DNA from: Rhynochetos jubatus
Taxonomy: Eukaryota; Chordata; Aves; Eurypygiformes; Rhynochetidae
NCBI GenBank assembly: GCA_027574665.1
Contig: CM050650.1
Coordinates: 55,597,304-55,661,303 of the forward strand
Length of the DNA stretch: 64,000 nucleotides
Direction: 5' to 3'
Shown here piece after piece: positions 62,601 through 64,000 of this stretch (the first letter of the stretch is position 1; each line of letters starts with the position of its first letter). A program made the translations under genes and the position numbers. The notes beneath the pieces were generated by a model. The model was not told the origin of the DNA, did no database searches, and saw only the letters and a list, made by a program, of their open reading frames with translations.

Positions 62601-63767
62601 ATATTGAATTGCTGAGGGAGAACGCGAAGTTTTTCATCCAGGTAAGAATAATCCACTTCATTAAGTGAAAGTAGGATTTCCTGGCCCTCTCTTTGCAGAG
62701 CAAGTAACAGATTTTCATATTCTGGAGATTGCTCTAGAATCTGTTGATATTTTGCCAACTGGCTGTATAGTTCAGAGTTAGAATTCATTACATTGACTTC
62801 TGGGAATGTGACAATATCAGCATGTTTTAGCCAATGGCAAGCTTTATCCAAGTCTTCTTTGAAATATTTCCTGGAAACTATATTTTTCTCCAGTTCTAAC
62901 AATCTCTGGTTACACTTTTGTAAAACAGTGTCATACACATTCTGTAGTTCTTGCAGTTTACCTAACACTTCACTCTTCTCCTGTTCTGTTGCGTCTTTCA
63001 TTAAATCTCTTCCTTGTGCCCACAACCCTGTGACTTCATTTTGATAGGCCTTCAGGTTAGCCTGGGCATTCTTGCAAGTCCTGATCTGTTTGTTCACATC
63101 TTCTGGCAACAGACAAATGTGTTCCGGAAGTGTTACCTTCTTCTCATGCTGCTGGATTTGGTTTGTAGCCTGAAAGACTGCCATGAGAAACTGGGTCTTT
63201 TCAGACAGTGCTTTATTTAGGTGCTTTTTTCTCTGGCCAACCAGATCACTGAGACAATTTACATGGTGCTGTGCATCAGCAAGCGCTTTCTGCAGCTCCT
63301 GCCTTTCATTGAGTCCCAGGTTGGTCATCACCCTGTCAGCATCTTTCACGAGCATCTTCAGAACAAGCTGTTTGGCTTCAAGCTCACTGCAAATGGTAAG
63401 ATGATCCATGAGAAGACTCTGAGCCAAATCTGGAGGTGGGCTCTGTTTAAGAGCCTCTGAGATACTAGGTTGCTGCTCCTCTGCCCATTCCATTAGTTCC
63501 TGAAATCTGCAATGCACCAAACGGAGCTCTTCTAAGGTTGAAACAGAAACTTGAATTTTCCTTTTGACAAGGTCCTCCAGCTGAGTCCAGCGTTGCTCAA
63601 AATGACCAAATTGCTCCTTTACCAATTCTTTGTCATCAAGATTCAGATGTTCTATCATCTTCTGTTTCTGATCTTTCAAATCTTCCAGAGCAAATCTCCT
63701 TTCCTGTAGTGCCAGTGCCAATTTTTGCAAAGCTTTGAGGTGCACATTTGTACTTTCGGTATCAGAT
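209..63767 (-). CDS. SYNE1: SYNE1 (nesprin-1), central spectrin-repeat rod, 37 internal exons; both gene ends outside the window
   Basis: Nesprin-1 is a giant outer-nuclear-membrane protein. Its N-terminal calponin-homology pair binds actin, a very long rod of spectrin repeats follows, and a C-terminal KASH domain binds SUN proteins to form the LINC complex. Only rod is present here. What is seen: 37 exons on the minus strand join in frame into 2,747 codons of heptad-rich, charged, Trp-containing helical sequence with no stop. Identity rests on residue-level similarity to remembered human nesprin-1 across all 37 exons, for example [30 protein letters not shown] and [18 protein letters not shown]. 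The paralogue SYNE2 lacks these strings as far as I recall. Introns not listed separately below (386-976, 1127-2376, 2560-2949, 3083-4105, 17335-17495, 17628-18455, 20105-20679, 30318-31570, 31733-32519, 38308-39381, 44504-45677, 50002-51197, 55402-55611, 55768-56324, 58359-59215, 59435-60443, 60589-60882, 61221-61606) show only unique AT-rich sequence. Exon numbers below follow transcription order within this window, not the whole gene. Confidence 0.95.
977..1126 (-). CDS. SYNE1: SYNE1 window exon 36, tandem donor
   Basis: 150 bp. Acceptor ctacag|CTC. The donor is AAG|GTAGTG; a second possible donor GTGAGT lies three bases further and would add one Val. The shorter form matches human (KYK then GF). 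Reads [20 protein letters not shown] and ends IQKYK. Symmetric phase 0. Confidence 0.93.
2377..2559 (-). CDS. SYNE1: SYNE1 window exon 35, spectrin rod
   Basis: 183 bp. Acceptor gcttacag|GAG, donor CACCAG|GTAAGG. Reads [20 protein letters not shown] and [19 protein letters not shown]. Symmetric phase 0. Confidence 0.95.
2950..3082 (-). CDS. SYNE1: SYNE1 window exon 34, spectrin rod
   Basis: 133 bp. Acceptor tttacag|A, donor TTTTTG|GTAAGT. Completes Arg, then [20 protein letters not shown] and [17 protein letters not shown]. Phase 2 in, 0 out. Confidence 0.95.
4106..4302 (-). CDS. SYNE1: SYNE1 window exon 33, spectrin rod
   Basis: 197 bp. Acceptor attacag|CAT, donor GACAAG|GTAATG. Reads [20 protein letters not shown] and [20 protein letters not shown]. 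Ends with two bases of a split Arg codon. Phase 0 in, 2 out. Confidence 0.95.
4303..7116 (-). other. SYNE1 intron 32-33, 2.8 kb; holds an old CR1
   Basis: From 4303 to about 5860 I see no recognised element, only AT-rich sequence with short C runs (4825-4848) and a short (TG)n tract near 5228-5244. From 5860 onward it is CR1. Confidence 0.8.
5860..7095 (+). mobile_element. Degenerate CR1 LINE, partial reverse-transcriptase region to 3' end
   Basis: The start translates to a decayed RT segment ([24 protein letters not shown]). Later come the cores 'gtactccagggattgttgatcttcattaatg' and 'tttgttgatgacacta'. It ends 'ggaggctggactagatgaccttcagaggtccc'. Many frame breaks; clearly inactive. It includes an AT-rich palindrome near 6545-6572. 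Confidence 0.85.
7117..7248 (-). CDS. SYNE1: SYNE1 window exon 32, spectrin rod
   Basis: 132 bp. Acceptor cttgcag|ACC, donor TTTCAG|GTAGGT. Reads [20 protein letters not shown] and ends [14 protein letters not shown]1 copies lie in both flanking introns, the upstream-coordinate one ending about 20 bp from the donor. Symmetric phase 0. Confidence 0.94.
7446..8361 (+). mobile_element. CR1 LINE, 5'-truncated, C-terminal RT region to near 3' end
   Basis: Begins within the RT palm region: FANDTKLCG frame at about 7490, where CR1 normally has FADDT. It continues [20 protein letters not shown] and [20 protein letters not shown] with a stop near 7926, then the standard 3' tail to 'gatcttta..gtcccttccag'. 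About 80% similar by eye to the copy at 47707-49008. Confidence 0.92.
8575..8748 (-). CDS. SYNE1: SYNE1 window exon 31, spectrin rod
   Basis: 174 bp. Acceptor tctcag|GAA, donor CTAGAG|GTGAGA. Reads [20 protein letters not shown] and ends [11 protein letters not shown]. Symmetric phase 0. Confidence 0.95.
9186..9739 (-). mobile_element. Solo LTR of an avian endogenous retrovirus, truncated inside
   Basis: On the plus strand it begins tggtttaaccccagct and ends ctaaaaccagcaca, the reverse of the usual neoavian LTR termini. The middle holds 'gctcagctcccccctcctccagcgg', a long AT-rich poly(A)-signal region and 'ttggtcagtttgtgtc'. No internal gag/pol sequence adjoins it. I found no convincing target duplication. 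It lies in the intron between exons 30 and 31. Confidence 0.8.
9968..10168 (-). CDS. SYNE1: SYNE1 window exon 30, spectrin rod
   Basis: 201 bp. Acceptor cccccaag|GAT, donor CATAAG|GTAAGA. Reads [20 protein letters not shown] and [20 protein letters not shown], very close to human. Symmetric phase 0. Confidence 0.95.
10169..11966 (-). other. SYNE1 intron 29-30, nothing recognised
   Basis: 1.8 kb of AT-rich sequence. Short open frames here lack homology I can recognise and splice context. Confidence 0.7.
11967..12086 (-). CDS. SYNE1: SYNE1 window exon 29, spectrin rod
   Basis: 120 bp. Acceptor aatacag|GTC, donor ATCCAG|GTAGGG. Reads [20 protein letters not shown] and ends [11 protein letters not shown]. 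Symmetric phase 0. Confidence 0.93.
12087..13812 (-). other. SYNE1 intron 28-29, with a G homopolymer
   Basis: No mobile element recognised. The one notable feature is a 17-G run at 13019-13035 followed by AGGGAGGGA, quadruplex-prone on the plus strand. Confidence 0.7.
13019..13045 (+). repeat. Poly-G run plus AGGGAGGGA
   Basis: Seventeen G in a row, then agggaggga. A likely length-variable tract. Confidence 0.85.
13813..13914 (-). CDS. SYNE1: SYNE1 window exon 28, spectrin rod
   Basis: 102 bp, the shortest exon here. Acceptor cttgtag|AAT, donor ATGCAG|GTATTA. Reads [20 protein letters not shown] and ends ETEQMQ. Symmetric phase 0. Confidence 0.93.
13915..15439 (-). other. SYNE1 intron 27-28, nothing recognised
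   Basis: 1.5 kb, AT-rich, with scattered poly-T tracts only. Confidence 0.7.
15440..15649 (-). CDS. SYNE1: SYNE1 window exon 27, spectrin rod
   Basis: 210 bp. Acceptor aaatcag|TCT, donor TTCAAG|GTATGA. Reads [20 protein letters not shown] and [20 protein letters not shown]. Symmetric phase 0. Confidence 0.94.
16151..17003 (+). mobile_element. Solo LTR (853 bp) with 5-bp target duplication, avian endogenous retrovirus
   Basis: It runs TGTATTGTG...CCACCACA and is flanked on both sides by attct (16146-16150 and 17004-17008). The TG...CA ends and the 5-bp duplication mark a clean insertion followed by LTR-LTR recombination. The start (tgtattgtgtttgcatggcaa, then acagtggtggcttctgtga) and the TATA-like region near 16320-16345 follow a common neoavian LTR. 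A poly(A) signal AATAAA is at 16865-16870. A 5-bp duplication fits ERVL-like families. It is antisense to SYNE1. The long open frames on both strands inside it are incidental. Confidence 0.9.
17179..17334 (-). CDS. SYNE1: SYNE1 window exon 26, spectrin rod
   Basis: 156 bp. Acceptor tgcccag|GGT, donor CAAGAG|GTAAGA. Reads [20 protein letters not shown], then [20 protein letters not shown]. Symmetric phase 0; 161 bp from exon 25. Confidence 0.94.
17496..17627 (-). CDS. SYNE1: SYNE1 window exon 25, with tandem (NAGNAG) acceptor
   Basis: 132 bp using the acceptor ctcagcag|CTT. An alternative acceptor three bases upstream (ctcag|CAGCTT, exon end 17630) would add one Gln. The shorter form matches the human sequence as I recall it. 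Reads [20 protein letters not shown] and ends [11 protein letters not shown]. Donor CCTGAG|GTAACG. Symmetric phase 0 either way. Confidence 0.9.
18456..18606 (-). CDS. SYNE1: SYNE1 window exon 24, spectrin rod
   Basis: 151 bp. Acceptor cattcag|T, donor CAGCTG|GTAGCT. Completes Ser, then [20 protein letters not shown] and [20 protein letters not shown]. Phase 2 in, 0 out. Confidence 0.92.
18607..19997 (-). other. SYNE1 intron 23-24, nothing recognised
   Basis: 1.4 kb of unique AT-rich sequence; poly-T/poly-A tracts at 18727-18738 and 18924-18939. Confidence 0.7.
19998..20104 (-). CDS. SYNE1: SYNE1 window exon 23, spectrin rod
   Basis: 107 bp. Acceptor atgctag|GAG, donor ATAAG|GTGTGC. Reads [20 protein letters not shown] and then [15 protein letters not shown]. 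It ends with two bases of a split Ser codon, so it can only be skipped together with exon 24. The C-terminal half diverges from human. Confidence 0.9.
20680..20811 (-). CDS. SYNE1: SYNE1 window exon 22, spectrin rod, weak donor
   Basis: 132 bp. Acceptor aaagcag|GGT. The donor AAA|GTTGGT departs from consensus at several positions. Translates as [20 protein letters not shown] and then [20 protein letters not shown], ending QQQK. The frame and human order demand this donor. Being symmetric and weakly spliced, it could be skipped without frameshift. Confidence 0.9.
21579..21768 (+). mobile_element. CR1 LINE 3' end fragment (190 bp)
   Basis: Carries 'gagcactggaacagcctgcc', 'ttccctggagac', then 'ggggggttggactagatgatc' and the short tail tctgtgaatctgtgaatg, in which an 8-mer repeats as in CR1 3' ends. 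Confidence 0.93.
23627..23657 (+). repeat. (GT)n microsatellite
   Basis: About 15 uninterrupted GT units, followed by TTGTTGTTG and a poly-T run (about 23686-23700). Confidence 0.95.
24623..24814 (-). CDS. SYNE1: SYNE1 window exon 21, spectrin rod
   Basis: 192 bp. Acceptor gctgcag|AAC, donor ATTCGG|GTAAGT. Reads [20 protein letters not shown] and ends [13 protein letters not shown]. Symmetric phase 0. Confidence 0.96.
24815..26682 (-). other. SYNE1 intron 20-21, nothing recognised
   Basis: 1.9 kb, AT-rich, no repeat or RNA gene that I can identify. Confidence 0.7.
26683..26856 (-). CDS. SYNE1: SYNE1 window exon 20, spectrin rod
   Basis: 174 bp. Acceptor cctctag|GAA, donor TGTCAG|GTAAAA. 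Reads [20 protein letters not shown], then a Trp helix [14 protein letters not shown], ending [11 protein letters not shown]. Symmetric phase 0. Confidence 0.95.
27519..27535 (+). repeat. Poly-C run (17 C)
   Basis: Uninterrupted C homopolymer between acacagga and ggcacc. Confidence 0.9.
27600..28145 (+). mobile_element. Degenerate CR1 LINE, RT C-terminal region
   Basis: The frames [20 protein letters not shown] and 'ctgggggtgctggtggacgacagg' correspond to the CR1 segment also present at 7580-7730 and 48230-48370. Older and more diverged; lost before the 3' tail. Confidence 0.88.
28251..28550 (+). mobile_element. LTR fragment of an avian endogenous retrovirus
   Basis: Starts tgcactcgatctggctgggat...gagttaac, the reverse complement of the ends seen at 9709-9739, and closes with gccagggtcaacctaccacg, the diverged 3' end. 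The middle retains 'tttgcttgcatgcacagctttt' and an ATTAAG poly(A)-like site. About 300 bp, so internally deleted relative to the copy at 9186-9739. Confidence 0.72.
30123..30317 (-). CDS. SYNE1: SYNE1 window exon 19, spectrin rod
   Basis: 195 bp. Acceptor taaatag|GCT, donor TTAGAG|GTACAA. Contains [20 protein letters not shown] and [20 protein letters not shown]. Symmetric phase 0. Confidence 0.95.
31571..31732 (-). CDS. SYNE1: SYNE1 window exon 18, spectrin rod
   Basis: 162 bp. Acceptor tctttag|ATC, donor CATCAG|GTAAAA. Reads [20 protein letters not shown] and ends PESQMAEHQ. Symmetric phase 0. Confidence 0.95.
32520..32687 (-). CDS. SYNE1: SYNE1 window exon 17, spectrin rod
   Basis: 168 bp. 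Acceptor gcttttag|GAC, donor AATGTG|GTAAGT. Reads [20 protein letters not shown] and ends [11 protein letters not shown]. It lies 5.5 kb downstream of exon 16, across the longest intron of the window. Symmetric phase 0. Confidence 0.94.
32934..32987 (-). mobile_element. Collapsed LTR: only the two termini remain
   Basis: gtggtttaactc is followed within 20 bases by ttaactctatcacaactaaaaccagcaca. These match the two ends of the LTR at 9186-9739 (tggtttaac... and ttaactctgtcctgactaaaaccagcaca), so about 500 bp between them is missing. Confidence 0.55.
33970..34318 (+). mobile_element. CR1 LINE 3' end fragment
   Basis: Carries 'acctgaagggatggtgcaaag', 'gggcacaaactgaaacacagg', 'ggcacaggttgccctgggaggttgtggagtctcc' and 'gacctccagaggtccc', all CR1 tail landmarks. 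Confidence 0.93.
35421..35508 (+). mobile_element. Short CR1 3' tail (88 bp)
   Basis: gggagggtatccctgccc...ttggaactagatgatcttt...tctatgattctatga. Strongly 5'-truncated, with a well-preserved terminal 8-mer repeat, so probably fairly young. Confidence 0.95.
38167..38307 (-). CDS. SYNE1: SYNE1 window exon 16: Ser/Pro/Glu-rich linker
   Basis: 141 bp. Acceptor gtggcag|ATG, donor AACCAG|GTACCT. Translates to [20 protein letters not shown] and then a Ser/Pro-rich stretch ending DASVNQ. Unlike its neighbours it is not helical: it looks disordered, with several SP sites. It appears unchanged from human as I remember it. The initial Met is internal, not a start. Symmetric phase 0. Confidence 0.95.
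39382..39576 (-). CDS. SYNE1: SYNE1 window exon 15; also reachable from an internal start
   Basis: 195 bp. Acceptor tttcctcag|GAG, donor GTTATG|GTAAGG. Reads [20 protein letters not shown] and ends HPSVVM. The pyrimidine tract before the acceptor is short because the upstream intron end is a GC-rich patch. That patch also carries in-frame ATG codons at 39588-39586 and 39642-39640 that read straight into this exon, so this may be part of an alternative first exon. Symmetric phase 0. Confidence 0.95.
39586..40000 (-). promoter_or_regulatory. CpG-rich internal promoter candidate with in-frame alternative start of SYNE1
   Basis: About 270 bp (39615-39870) carries roughly 25 CpGs, while the rest of the intron has almost none. 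A CCAAT box (39686-39690, plus strand) lies two bases from a CRE half-site TGACG (minus strand, 39697-39693). Downstream on the minus strand, in-frame ATGs lie at 39642-39640 and 39588-39586. The second has A at -3 and reads M-F-P-Q into exon 15 with no stop. The frame stays open back to about 39945. What is known: SYNE1 makes short products from internal starts, including the brain product CPG2. Matching this site to CPG2 is inference. Confidence 0.55.
39860..39885 (+). repeat. G-run with TGGTGGTGGGGG, quadruplex-prone
   Basis: Fifteen consecutive G followed by TGGTGGTGGGGG, at the upstream edge of the CpG-rich patch. The C-rich complement is on the SYNE1 sense strand. Confidence 0.8.
42870..43013 (-). 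CDS. SYNE1: SYNE1 window exon 14, spectrin rod
   Basis: 144 bp. Acceptor ctctctag|GAG, donor CATGAG|GTAGGA. Reads [20 protein letters not shown] and ends [10 protein letters not shown]. Almost identical to the remembered human segment. Symmetric phase 0. Confidence 0.96.
43014..44320 (-). other. SYNE1 GC-AG intron (between exons 13 and 14)
   Basis: Starts GCAAGT at 44320 and ends ctctctag at 43014. Contains a possible minus-strand old CR1 tail near 43510-43600 ('cacagtttgtctaacccatgtttttaaaac'). The rest is AT-rich. Confidence 0.75.
44321..44503 (-). CDS. SYNE1: SYNE1 window exon 13, spectrin rod, followed by a GC donor
   Basis: 183 bp. Acceptor tttctag|CAT. The low end reads ATGCAG|GCAAGT: a GC donor with otherwise ideal consensus. 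The next exon resumes EAVVQYEQ, so this junction keeps the frame; the nearby GTTTAA would add four bases and break it. Contains [20 protein letters not shown] and [13 protein letters not shown]. Symmetric phase 0. Confidence 0.95.
45678..45800 (-). CDS. SYNE1: SYNE1 window exon 12, spectrin rod
   Basis: 123 bp. Acceptor ttacag|GAC, donor AGACAG|GTAAAA. Reads [20 protein letters not shown] and then [11 protein letters not shown], nearly as in human. Symmetric phase 0. Confidence 0.94.
46590..47130 (-). mobile_element. Ancient CR1/L3-like LINE relic, minus strand
   Basis: On the plus strand it reads 'gaatagtaccagatccaaggg', 'gtgaaccattgataatta' and 'atcatgtgaaacattattgaagtcaagata', the reverse complement of an old CR1 RT region (palm, then the D-x-x-K-A-F-D block). 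Heavily decayed. Confidence 0.65.
47327..47594 (+). mobile_element. CR1 LINE 3' end fragment, directly upstream of the tRNA gene
   Basis: ggacaaggggtaacagg...gagagggtggtgaggcactgg...ccattctatggttctatg. A well-preserved 3' tail, ending 13 bases before the tRNA. Confidence 0.96.
47608..47690 (+). tRNA. tRNA-Leu (anticodon TAA)
   Basis: 83 bases fold as a complete class II tRNA. The acceptor stem pairs ACCAGGA with TCCTGGT, the D arm carries A-box TGGCCGAGTGG (47615-47625), and the anticodon stem TTGGA/TCCAA encloses CTTAAGA with anticodon TAA at 47641-47643. A long variable arm (GGACATATGTCC) and B-box GGTTCGAACCC (47669-47679) follow. As I recall, it matches the mammalian tRNA-Leu-TAA. There is no encoded CCA. 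A T-run terminator follows 8 bases later. It lies in a SYNE1 intron, antisense to the gene, and looks functional. CR1 sequence lies 13 bases upstream and about 16 bases downstream. Confidence 0.97.
47691..47705 (+). terminator. RNA polymerase III terminator (T run) of the tRNA-Leu gene
   Basis: agtccccc followed by seven T immediately after the tRNA 3' end, a standard Pol III stop. CR1 sequence starts directly after it. Confidence 0.85.
47707..49008 (+). pseudogene. CR1 LINE, 5'-truncated, disabled reverse transcriptase and 3' tail
   Basis: The largest CR1 copy here. RT landmarks in order: [34 protein letters not shown], a stop at about 47951, [24 protein letters not shown] (about 48137-48160), [20 protein letters not shown], then a stop near 48575. 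The catalytic FADD motif is changed to FANY and the frame is broken at least twice, so it is dead. The 3' UTR and tail (48740-49008) are well kept, ending attctatgattc. Its 5' edge abuts the tRNA terminator. Confidence 0.95.
49816..50001 (-). CDS. SYNE1: SYNE1 window exon 11, spectrin rod
   Basis: 186 bp. Acceptor catctag|ACT, donor GCCAAG|GTATAT. Contains [20 protein letters not shown] and [12 protein letters not shown]. Human nesprin-1 has the same VYCTE and NLQDAAK landmarks. Symmetric phase 0. Confidence 0.95.
51198..51335 (-). CDS. SYNE1: SYNE1 window exon 10, spectrin rod
   Basis: 138 bp. Acceptor tatccag|GCT, donor TATCAG|GTGATT. Reads [20 protein letters not shown], a conserved Trp helix, then a looser Ser/Asn segment ending RDQFKAYQ. 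Symmetric phase 0. Confidence 0.94.
51336..52852 (-). other. SYNE1 intron 9-10, nothing recognised
   Basis: 1.5 kb of AT-rich sequence without recognised repeats. Confidence 0.7.
52853..53035 (-). CDS. SYNE1: SYNE1 window exon 9, spectrin rod
   Basis: 183 bp. Acceptor tgtctag|ATC, donor AGTCAG|GTACGA. Contains [19 protein letters not shown] and [20 protein letters not shown], close to the human sequence. Symmetric phase 0. Confidence 0.95.
53036..55248 (-). other. SYNE1 intron 8-9, nothing recognised
   Basis: 2.2 kb. A C-rich tract at about 54570-54630 and a small direct repeat (tcagaattagctctagctac / tcagaattagctccagctct, 53850-53890) are the only patterns. Confidence 0.7.
55249..55401 (-). 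CDS. SYNE1: SYNE1 window exon 8, spectrin rod
   Basis: 153 bp. Acceptor ttgacag|ATT, donor CAAAAG|GTAAGA. Reads [20 protein letters not shown] and ends [15 protein letters not shown]. Coiled, no Trp; symmetric phase 0. Only 210 bp of intron separates it from exon 7. Confidence 0.92.
55612..55767 (-). CDS. SYNE1: SYNE1 window exon 7, spectrin rod
   Basis: 156 bp, too short to stand out as an open frame by length. Acceptor tcattag|TCT, donor GATCAG|GTAAAG. The translation [20 protein letters not shown] and then [20 protein letters not shown] matches human nesprin-1 order. Symmetric phase 0. Confidence 0.93.
56325..56490 (-). CDS. SYNE1: SYNE1 window exon 6, spectrin rod
   Basis: 166 bp. Acceptor tctgaag|T, donor TTGCAG|GTATAT. 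Completes Asn, then [20 protein letters not shown] and [10 protein letters not shown]. Phase 2 in, 0 out. Confidence 0.94.
56491..58095 (-). other. SYNE1 intron 5-6, nothing recognised
   Basis: 1.6 kb of AT-rich sequence. Confidence 0.7.
58096..58358 (-). CDS. SYNE1: SYNE1 window exon 5, spectrin rod
   Basis: 263 bp. Acceptor ccatag|ATT, donor CACAA|GTAAGG. Reads [19 protein letters not shown] and ends [12 protein letters not shown] plus two bases of Asn. Phase 0 in, 2 out. Confidence 0.94.
59216..59434 (-). CDS. SYNE1: SYNE1 window exon 4, spectrin rod
   Basis: 219 bp (73 codons). A strong pyrimidine tract precedes the acceptor tttttcag|ACT; the donor is GATAAG|GTAACT. Contains [20 protein letters not shown] and the Trp-bearing helix [19 protein letters not shown], which is very close to human nesprin-1. 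Symmetric phase 0. Confidence 0.95.
60444..60588 (-). CDS. SYNE1: SYNE1 window exon 3, spectrin rod
   Basis: 145 bp. The acceptor is gtttaag|G and the donor CATAAG|GTAAGG. Completes the split Arg, then reads [15 protein letters not shown] and on to [21 protein letters not shown]. Matches the remembered human segment in the same order; phase 2 in, 0 out. Confidence 0.92.
60883..61220 (-). CDS. SYNE1: SYNE1 window exon 2, spectrin rod
   Basis: 338 bp, opening [16 protein letters not shown] after a tttcatttcag acceptor. It ends with two bases of a split Arg codon at CAAAG|GTATAT. Contains [13 protein letters not shown] and a Gln/Lys/Glu-rich tail, a typical helix pair. Phase 0 in, phase 2 out. 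Confidence 0.93.
61607..63767 (-). CDS. SYNE1: SYNE1 window exon 1: giant 2,161-bp rod exon
   Basis: The acceptor is aacag|A at the high end and the donor is CAG|GTTAGT at the low end. The first base completes a codon from the upstream exon; 720 whole codons follow. The translation is continuous spectrin-type helix with Trp/Leu heptads ([27 protein letters not shown]). It is more than ten times longer than most other exons here. By memory of the human gene, SYNE1 also has one outsized rod exon at this point. The in-frame GTG/ATG codons inside it are not starts. Confidence 0.95.
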
Positions 63768-64000
63768 CTGTTATCAAAATGGACAGAACCAAAATGAATT
63801 ATTAGATTCTATCTCAGGACAGATTTTTATGAGAGGTCAGGATGAGTTATAAGCCCACTATATTCACTGAAATCAATGATATAAATACCTACAGTTTTCA
63901 GATTCTTTTGAAGGCACCAGTCCTAATTAATTAAAGAGTCAAACACTTTAATTCCTCTCACTTTCATCTGCAATATGAGCATCAGGATGACCATACAAAT
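63768..64000 (-). other. Start of the intron upstream of the giant exon
   Basis: Intronic sequence running to the window edge. It contains the acceptor of the giant exon (gataacag); nothing else recognised. Confidence 0.8.

Noticed and set aside
209..63767. Identity as SYNE2 (nesprin-2) or another spectrin-family gene
   Set aside because: SYNE2 also has a rod like this, but the linker [15 protein letters not shown] and the ordered match of all 37 exons point to SYNE1. No SH3, PH or EF-hand of spectrin or dystrophin types is seen.
1..64000. CRISPR array, operon, phage or other bacterial-type system
   Set aside because: No regularly spaced repeats or compact co-directional genes. The window is a spliced vertebrate gene with retrotransposons.

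Overview
The window is vertebrate nuclear DNA, almost certainly from a bird and probably a neoavian species. It holds AT-rich introns of about 0.2-5.5 kb, many CR1 LINE fragments with the avian 3' end (ggttggaactagatgatctt...attctatg), and solo LTRs that start or end with the 'tggtttaacccc / ccagcaca' termini common in neoavian genomes. The species cannot be named from the sequence alone.

One protein-coding gene fills the window on the minus strand: the middle of SYNE1 (nesprin-1, the giant spectrin-repeat protein of the outer nuclear envelope). I traced 37 consecutive exons, from a 2,161-bp exon at 61607-63767 down to an exon at 209-385. Their lengths sum to 8,242 bases: one base completing a split codon, then 2,747 whole codons with no stop or frameshift. 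Every junction has an AG acceptor and a GT donor, except one GC donor. The N-terminal calponin-homology domains lie beyond the right edge. The C-terminal repeats and KASH domain lie beyond the left edge.

Layout: 61-64 kb is the giant exon and its neighbour. 49-61 kb has nine rod exons. 42-46 kb has three more, one with a GC-AG intron. At 39.4-40.0 kb a CpG-rich, promoter-like patch abuts an exon and gives an in-frame alternative start, so a short SYNE1 product may begin there. 38.2 kb is a Ser/Pro/Glu-rich linker exon. 0-33 kb carries the remaining rod exons.

Introns carry nine clear CR1 fragments, all on the plus strand (antisense to SYNE1), older minus-strand CR1 relics, four LTR copies (one with a clean 5-bp target duplication), homopolymer G/C runs, a (GT)n microsatellite, and one intact tRNA-Leu(TAA) gene. 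The tRNA gene sits between two CR1 copies, and its T-run terminator runs straight into the second. This may be a tRNA/CR1 chimeric retrocopy. No other protein-coding gene, CRISPR array or bacterial-type operon was seen.
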